Below, one piece after another: positions 30,617 through 32,595 of a stretch of 32,595 nucleotides of DNA. The DNA is taken from the NCBI RefSeq assembly GCF_900129775.1, contig NZ_FQWV01000014.1, positions 1-32,595 on the forward strand, given 5' to 3'. The position numbers and the translations under genes are program-made. Origin of the DNA: Halobaculum gomorrense (lineage in GTDB: Archaea; Halobacteriota; Halobacteria; Halobacteriales; Haloferacaceae). Numbering within the stretch: position 1 is the stretch's first letter; every line of letters starts with the position of its first letter. Under the pieces are notes generated by a model that had not been told where the DNA came from, searched no databases, and saw only the letters and a program-made list of their open reading frames with translations.

Positions 30617-30984
30617 TGTTCGGCGGCCGACGGGTCGTCCGAGTGGCCGGGGGCGTCGCCGGCGGTCGCGTCGTCGTCGACCGAGCCGGTTCCGTCGGCG
30701 CCCCCGTCGAGGTCCTCGGGACGACGCAGACCGTAGTAGCCGGGCTCGTCGTCCGCGCGCGGCTCCGCGACGACAAGCTCCGCCGCGTTCGTCACGACCC
30801 ACGGGATCGCCCAGTCGAGCAGCACCTCCTCAGTGCCCTCGTCGATCTCGGCATCGGGCTCCAGCCCCTGCAGGAGCCGTGCGATCTCGTAGACGGTGTA
30901 CATCCGGTCCGGCTCGAACAGCTCCGCGGGCGTGTAGAAGTCACAAGGGTACAGCCCGGGGAACTCGGATTTCTCGATCGGCAC
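30613..30984 (-). CDS. Conserved haloarchaeal protein, DUF5827 type
   Basis: This is a 123-residue protein with a conserved-looking N-terminal ~95 residues (IEKSEFPGLYPCDFYTPAEL, MYTVYEIARLLQGLEPD, VLLDWAIPWVVTNAAELVVA) and an acidic Asp/Gly-rich tail. I recall this as the haloarchaeal DUF5827 family; no function is known. The GTG at 30984 is supported by a TATA-like CGTTTTAGC 29 nt upstream and by protein-like composition from the first residue. It overlaps the downstream NTPase by four bases (GTGA), pointing to a two-gene functional unit. Confidence 0.8.
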   Translation of the reverse strand: MPIEKSEFPGLYPCDFYTPAELFEPDRMYTVYEIARLLQGLEPDAEIDEGTEEVLLDWAIPWVVTNAAELVVAEPRADDEPGYYGLRRPEDLDGGADGTGSVDDDATAGDAPGHSDDPSAAEQ

Positions 30985-31052
30985 ACCCGCTCGTAGCCCG
31001 CGCGCCCGCTAAAACGCGGCGGGTCGAGAGAGGCGACTGCCGGCGGCGGCGG

Positions 31053-31514
31053 TCACGTCGGAAGGTCCGCCTCGGTCCCGCACTCCGGGCAAACGAACGC
31101 CATGCCGTCGTCTCCCGGCACCGCCGCGAGCGCGTCGTGGCCGCACTCGCGGCACTCGACGGGCACGCGCACCTCCGTCGAGTCGGCCGGCGCGCCGAGC
31201 GCGAGCGCCTCGACACGCTCGTCGCCCTCGTTCGCTCCGGTCTGGTACTCCCCCGGCGCGAACCGGATCGCCTCGCCCTCGGCGATCTCGATCTCGCCGT
31301 CCTCGGTCTCGAACGTCGCGGTGCCCGAGAGGATCACGAACAGCTCCTCCTGGTCGAGGTGGGTGTGCATCCCGCCCGAGAACCCCTCGCCCGGGTCGAG
31401 GCGGTAGTGGTTGATCGCCACGTTCTCGGCGCCGAGCGCGTCGGCGAGCCGGCGCATCTCCACGTCCCTGCCGAAACCGCCGGTCTCGACCTCGTCGATC
31501 GCGATGTGGTCCAT
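31053..31514 (-). CDS. Cupin-domain protein with C-terminal zinc ribbon
   Basis: This is a 153-residue protein. The cupin core spans roughly 30-105, with metal motif 1 GGMHTHLDQEELFVILSG and motif 2 around IRFAPGEYQTGANEG. The motif 2 histidine is replaced by Gln (EYQTG), so metal binding may be incomplete. The last ~35 residues form a zinc ribbon, with CRECG and CPECG pairs. The role could be small-molecule binding or a redox enzyme; the substrate is unknown. A TATA-like GATTCATATC 27 nt upstream of the ATG indicates a leaderless transcript. An upstream in-frame extension to 32096 is an antisense shadow of the MBL gene. Confidence 0.9.
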   Translation of the reverse strand: MDHIAIDEVETGGFGRDVEMRRLADALGAENVAINHYRLDPGEGFSGGMHTHLDQEELFVILSGTATFETEDGEIEIAEGEAIRFAPGEYQTGANEGDERVEALALGAPADSTEVRVPVECRECGHDALAAVPGDDGMAFVCPECGTEADLPT

Positions 31515-31591
31515 CGATCGGCGACAGGGACGGGTGCGATATGAATCGTCCGGCGACGGACCGCCCGATCGTCTGAACCGACCTCGGCCCC

Positions 31592-32281
31592 CTACTCCGA
31601 GTGCTCGGCGTCCAGCGACTCGTACACCTCGGCGATCTCGGTGGTTCCGGCGTCGGCGGTCCCGCCGTGGTAGCAGTGGACCGTCTCCACCTCGCCGTCC
31701 ACCGCCGCGAGCCGGGCCACCGACCGCGTCGCCTCGGCCATGTCTGGCGTGAACTGCTCCGCGGGACCGACCAAGTCGCCGTCGTCGCTGCGAAGCGCGT
31801 CGGCCGCGAGCAGCACGCCGGACTCGGGGAGGTGAAACGCGAGATGGCCGGGCGTGAACACCGCCCGCATCGGCCCCGCGTCCGTCCGGAACGTCACGCC
31901 GTCTCGTAGCTCCACGTCGACCGGGACCGGCTCGTAGCGGTCGCCGTCGGGATCGCTCTTGACCGGGAACTCCCGACCGTCGACGTACGGCACCGCCGCC
32001 TCGTGTGCGTACACGACCGGGTCGGCCGCGCGCTCGCACACCGCCGCCAGCCCGCCCGCGTGGTCGCCGTCGTGGTGGGTGAGCACGACCGCCCATACGC
32101 CCGCCAGATCGAGTCCGTGGTCGGCGAGCGCGTCGGCCAGCTGGTCGGTCTGGCCGGGCAATCCGGCGTCGACCAGGAGGAGCCCCTTCGGCGTCTCGAC
32201 GGCCGTCGGGTGGAACGCGGCCGTGCCGTCGTCCCGCTCCATCGTCAGTTCCAGGGCGTACACGCCGTCGGCGAGTTCCAT
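31592..32281 (-). CDS. MBL-fold metallo-hydrolase, THHDGDH subtype
   Basis: This is a 229-residue metallo-beta-lactamase fold protein. The metal motif reads THHDGDHAGG, with Asp where the classical HxHxDH has its second His. This variant recurs in one MBL subgroup and may change metal affinity or mean a mononuclear site. Other motif positions are present: VVYAHEAAVPYV, FTPGHLAFHLPE, LLAADALRS and a C-terminal HCYHGG. The substrate is unknown. A TATA-like CAGTTAGG lies 30 nt upstream of the ATG. It is unrelated in detail to the other MBL gene at 29108, so the two are not a recent duplication. Confidence 0.9.
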   Translation of the reverse strand: MELADGVYALELTMERDDGTAAFHPTAVETPKGLLLVDAGLPGQTDQLADALADHGLDLAGVWAVVLTHHDGDHAGGLAAVCERAADPVVYAHEAAVPYVDGREFPVKSDPDGDRYEPVPVDVELRDGVTFRTDAGPMRAVFTPGHLAFHLPESGVLLAADALRSDDGDLVGPAEQFTPDMAEATRSVARLAAVDGEVETVHCYHGGTADAGTTEIAEVYESLDAEHSE

Positions 32282-32437
32282 GGACGCCCCGTCGGTCGCG
32301 AGGGACCTAACTGTGGGTGTCGGAAGGTCGGTCGACGGGCTGGTGGGGCCGATATGTCGTCCGGCGCCGCGGCTGACTGGGACCGCGTCGAAAGAAGTTC
32401 GGTGTTCGGCTCGGACCTCTCCGGATCCGTTCGTCGT

Positions 32438-32595
32438 CTGCGACTTACTCGAACAGTTCGACGGCCTGTTCGTAGCGGGCGCTGGGTTCGTCCCAGTCGA
32501 CGACTTCGAAGAACGCGGAGATGAAGTCGCCGCGGGCGGGGCCGTAGTCGTAGTAGTAGGAGTGTTCCCACACGTCCAGCGCGAGGATTGGGTGT
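32438..32595. repeat. Right arm of the sod inverted repeat
   Basis: This is the mirror image of 1-158: the perfect 83-bp core lies at 32488-32570. Similarity stops seven bases past the stop codon at 32438. Flanking DNA inside the window (159 onward and 32437 downward) shows no further match. Confidence 0.85.
32445..32595 (-). CDS. sod: Superoxide dismutase (Fe/Mn family), C-terminal 49 residues, second copy
   Basis: This is the 3' end of a second Fe/Mn superoxide dismutase gene, cut by the window edge. It has the same DVWEHSYYYDYGPARGDF core with the metal-ligand Asp and His, and ends AVELFE before TAA at 32445-32447. It differs from the copy at the left edge only at Thr/Ala (position 39 of the visible part) and Gln/Glu (position 46). 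The two genes point outward-in toward each other across 32 kb. Which of the two is the ancestral housekeeping gene is not visible here. Confidence 0.93.
   Translation of the reverse strand, partial: HPILALDVWEHSYYYDYGPARGDFISAFFEVVDWDEPSARYEQAVELFE

Noticed and set aside
1-32595. Composite transposon or genomic island bounded by the sod inverted repeats
   Set aside because: The content is core metabolism, there is no transposase or integrase, and the repeats are ordinary gene copies.

Overview
The window is chromosomal DNA from an extremely halophilic archaeon (class Halobacteria). It is GC-rich. Its proteins are strongly acidic, with Asp/Glu-rich tails. Most genes have a TATA-like element about 26-30 nt upstream of an ATG or GTG and no Shine-Dalgarno, as expected for leaderless transcripts. 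Marker genes agree: an archaellin, an alpha-type 20S proteasome subunit, sdhCDBA, a DUF1508 protein of the HVO_2922 type, and a tRNA-Thr(UGU). The genus cannot be fixed from the sequence alone; Haloferacales-type genera are plausible.

Layout. Positions 1-151 hold the 3' end of a superoxide dismutase gene, and 32445-32595 hold the 3' end of a second, nearly identical one on the opposite strand, in exact mirror register. Between them, in order: msrA, a CHY zinc-finger protein, a ~700 bp gene-free stretch, tRNA-Thr, and a GNAT acetyltransferase (0.3-2.7 kb). Then come a four-gene branched-chain-amino-acid type ABC transporter livHMGF without an adjacent binding protein (2.9-7.5 kb), a small wHTH regulator, and the sdhCDBA operon with a divergent wHTH/zinc-ribbon regulator (7.6-12.9 kb). 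Next is a divergent pair of an AstE/AspA-like zinc peptidase and a RimK ATP-grasp ligase fused to a RimB-type aspartic protease domain, followed by a small acidic DUF5786-type protein (12.9-15.9 kb). Then a solitary archaellin, an AlkA-like glycosylase and a HAD-ECH fusion beta-oxidation enzyme (16.1-19.7 kb), a methyltransferase, an SDR plus DgoD-like sugar acid dehydratase operon, a hypothetical gene, a BolA protein and a MOSC protein (19.8-24.4 kb). The last part holds a proteasome alpha subunit, a DUF1508 protein, a tautomerase-like protein, a secreted lipoprotein nuclease, folA-thyA, a metallo-beta-lactamase (MBL) fold hydrolase, an NTPase/DUF5827 pair, a cupin and a second MBL protein (24.6-32.3 kb).

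Most of this is core metabolism: respiration, one-carbon/dTMP synthesis, proteolysis, redox repair and amino-acid uptake. The more unusual content is as follows. (i) The mirror-image sod copies could support gene conversion or inversion of the whole segment. (ii) The peptidase/ligase/aspartic-protease set looks like a peptide-tagging or peptide-synthesis system. (iii) Two short hairpins resemble right ends of IS200/IS605-family (TnpB) elements with no transposase left. (iv) There are several young-looking direct or tandem repeats, including one that has become coding sequence in livF.
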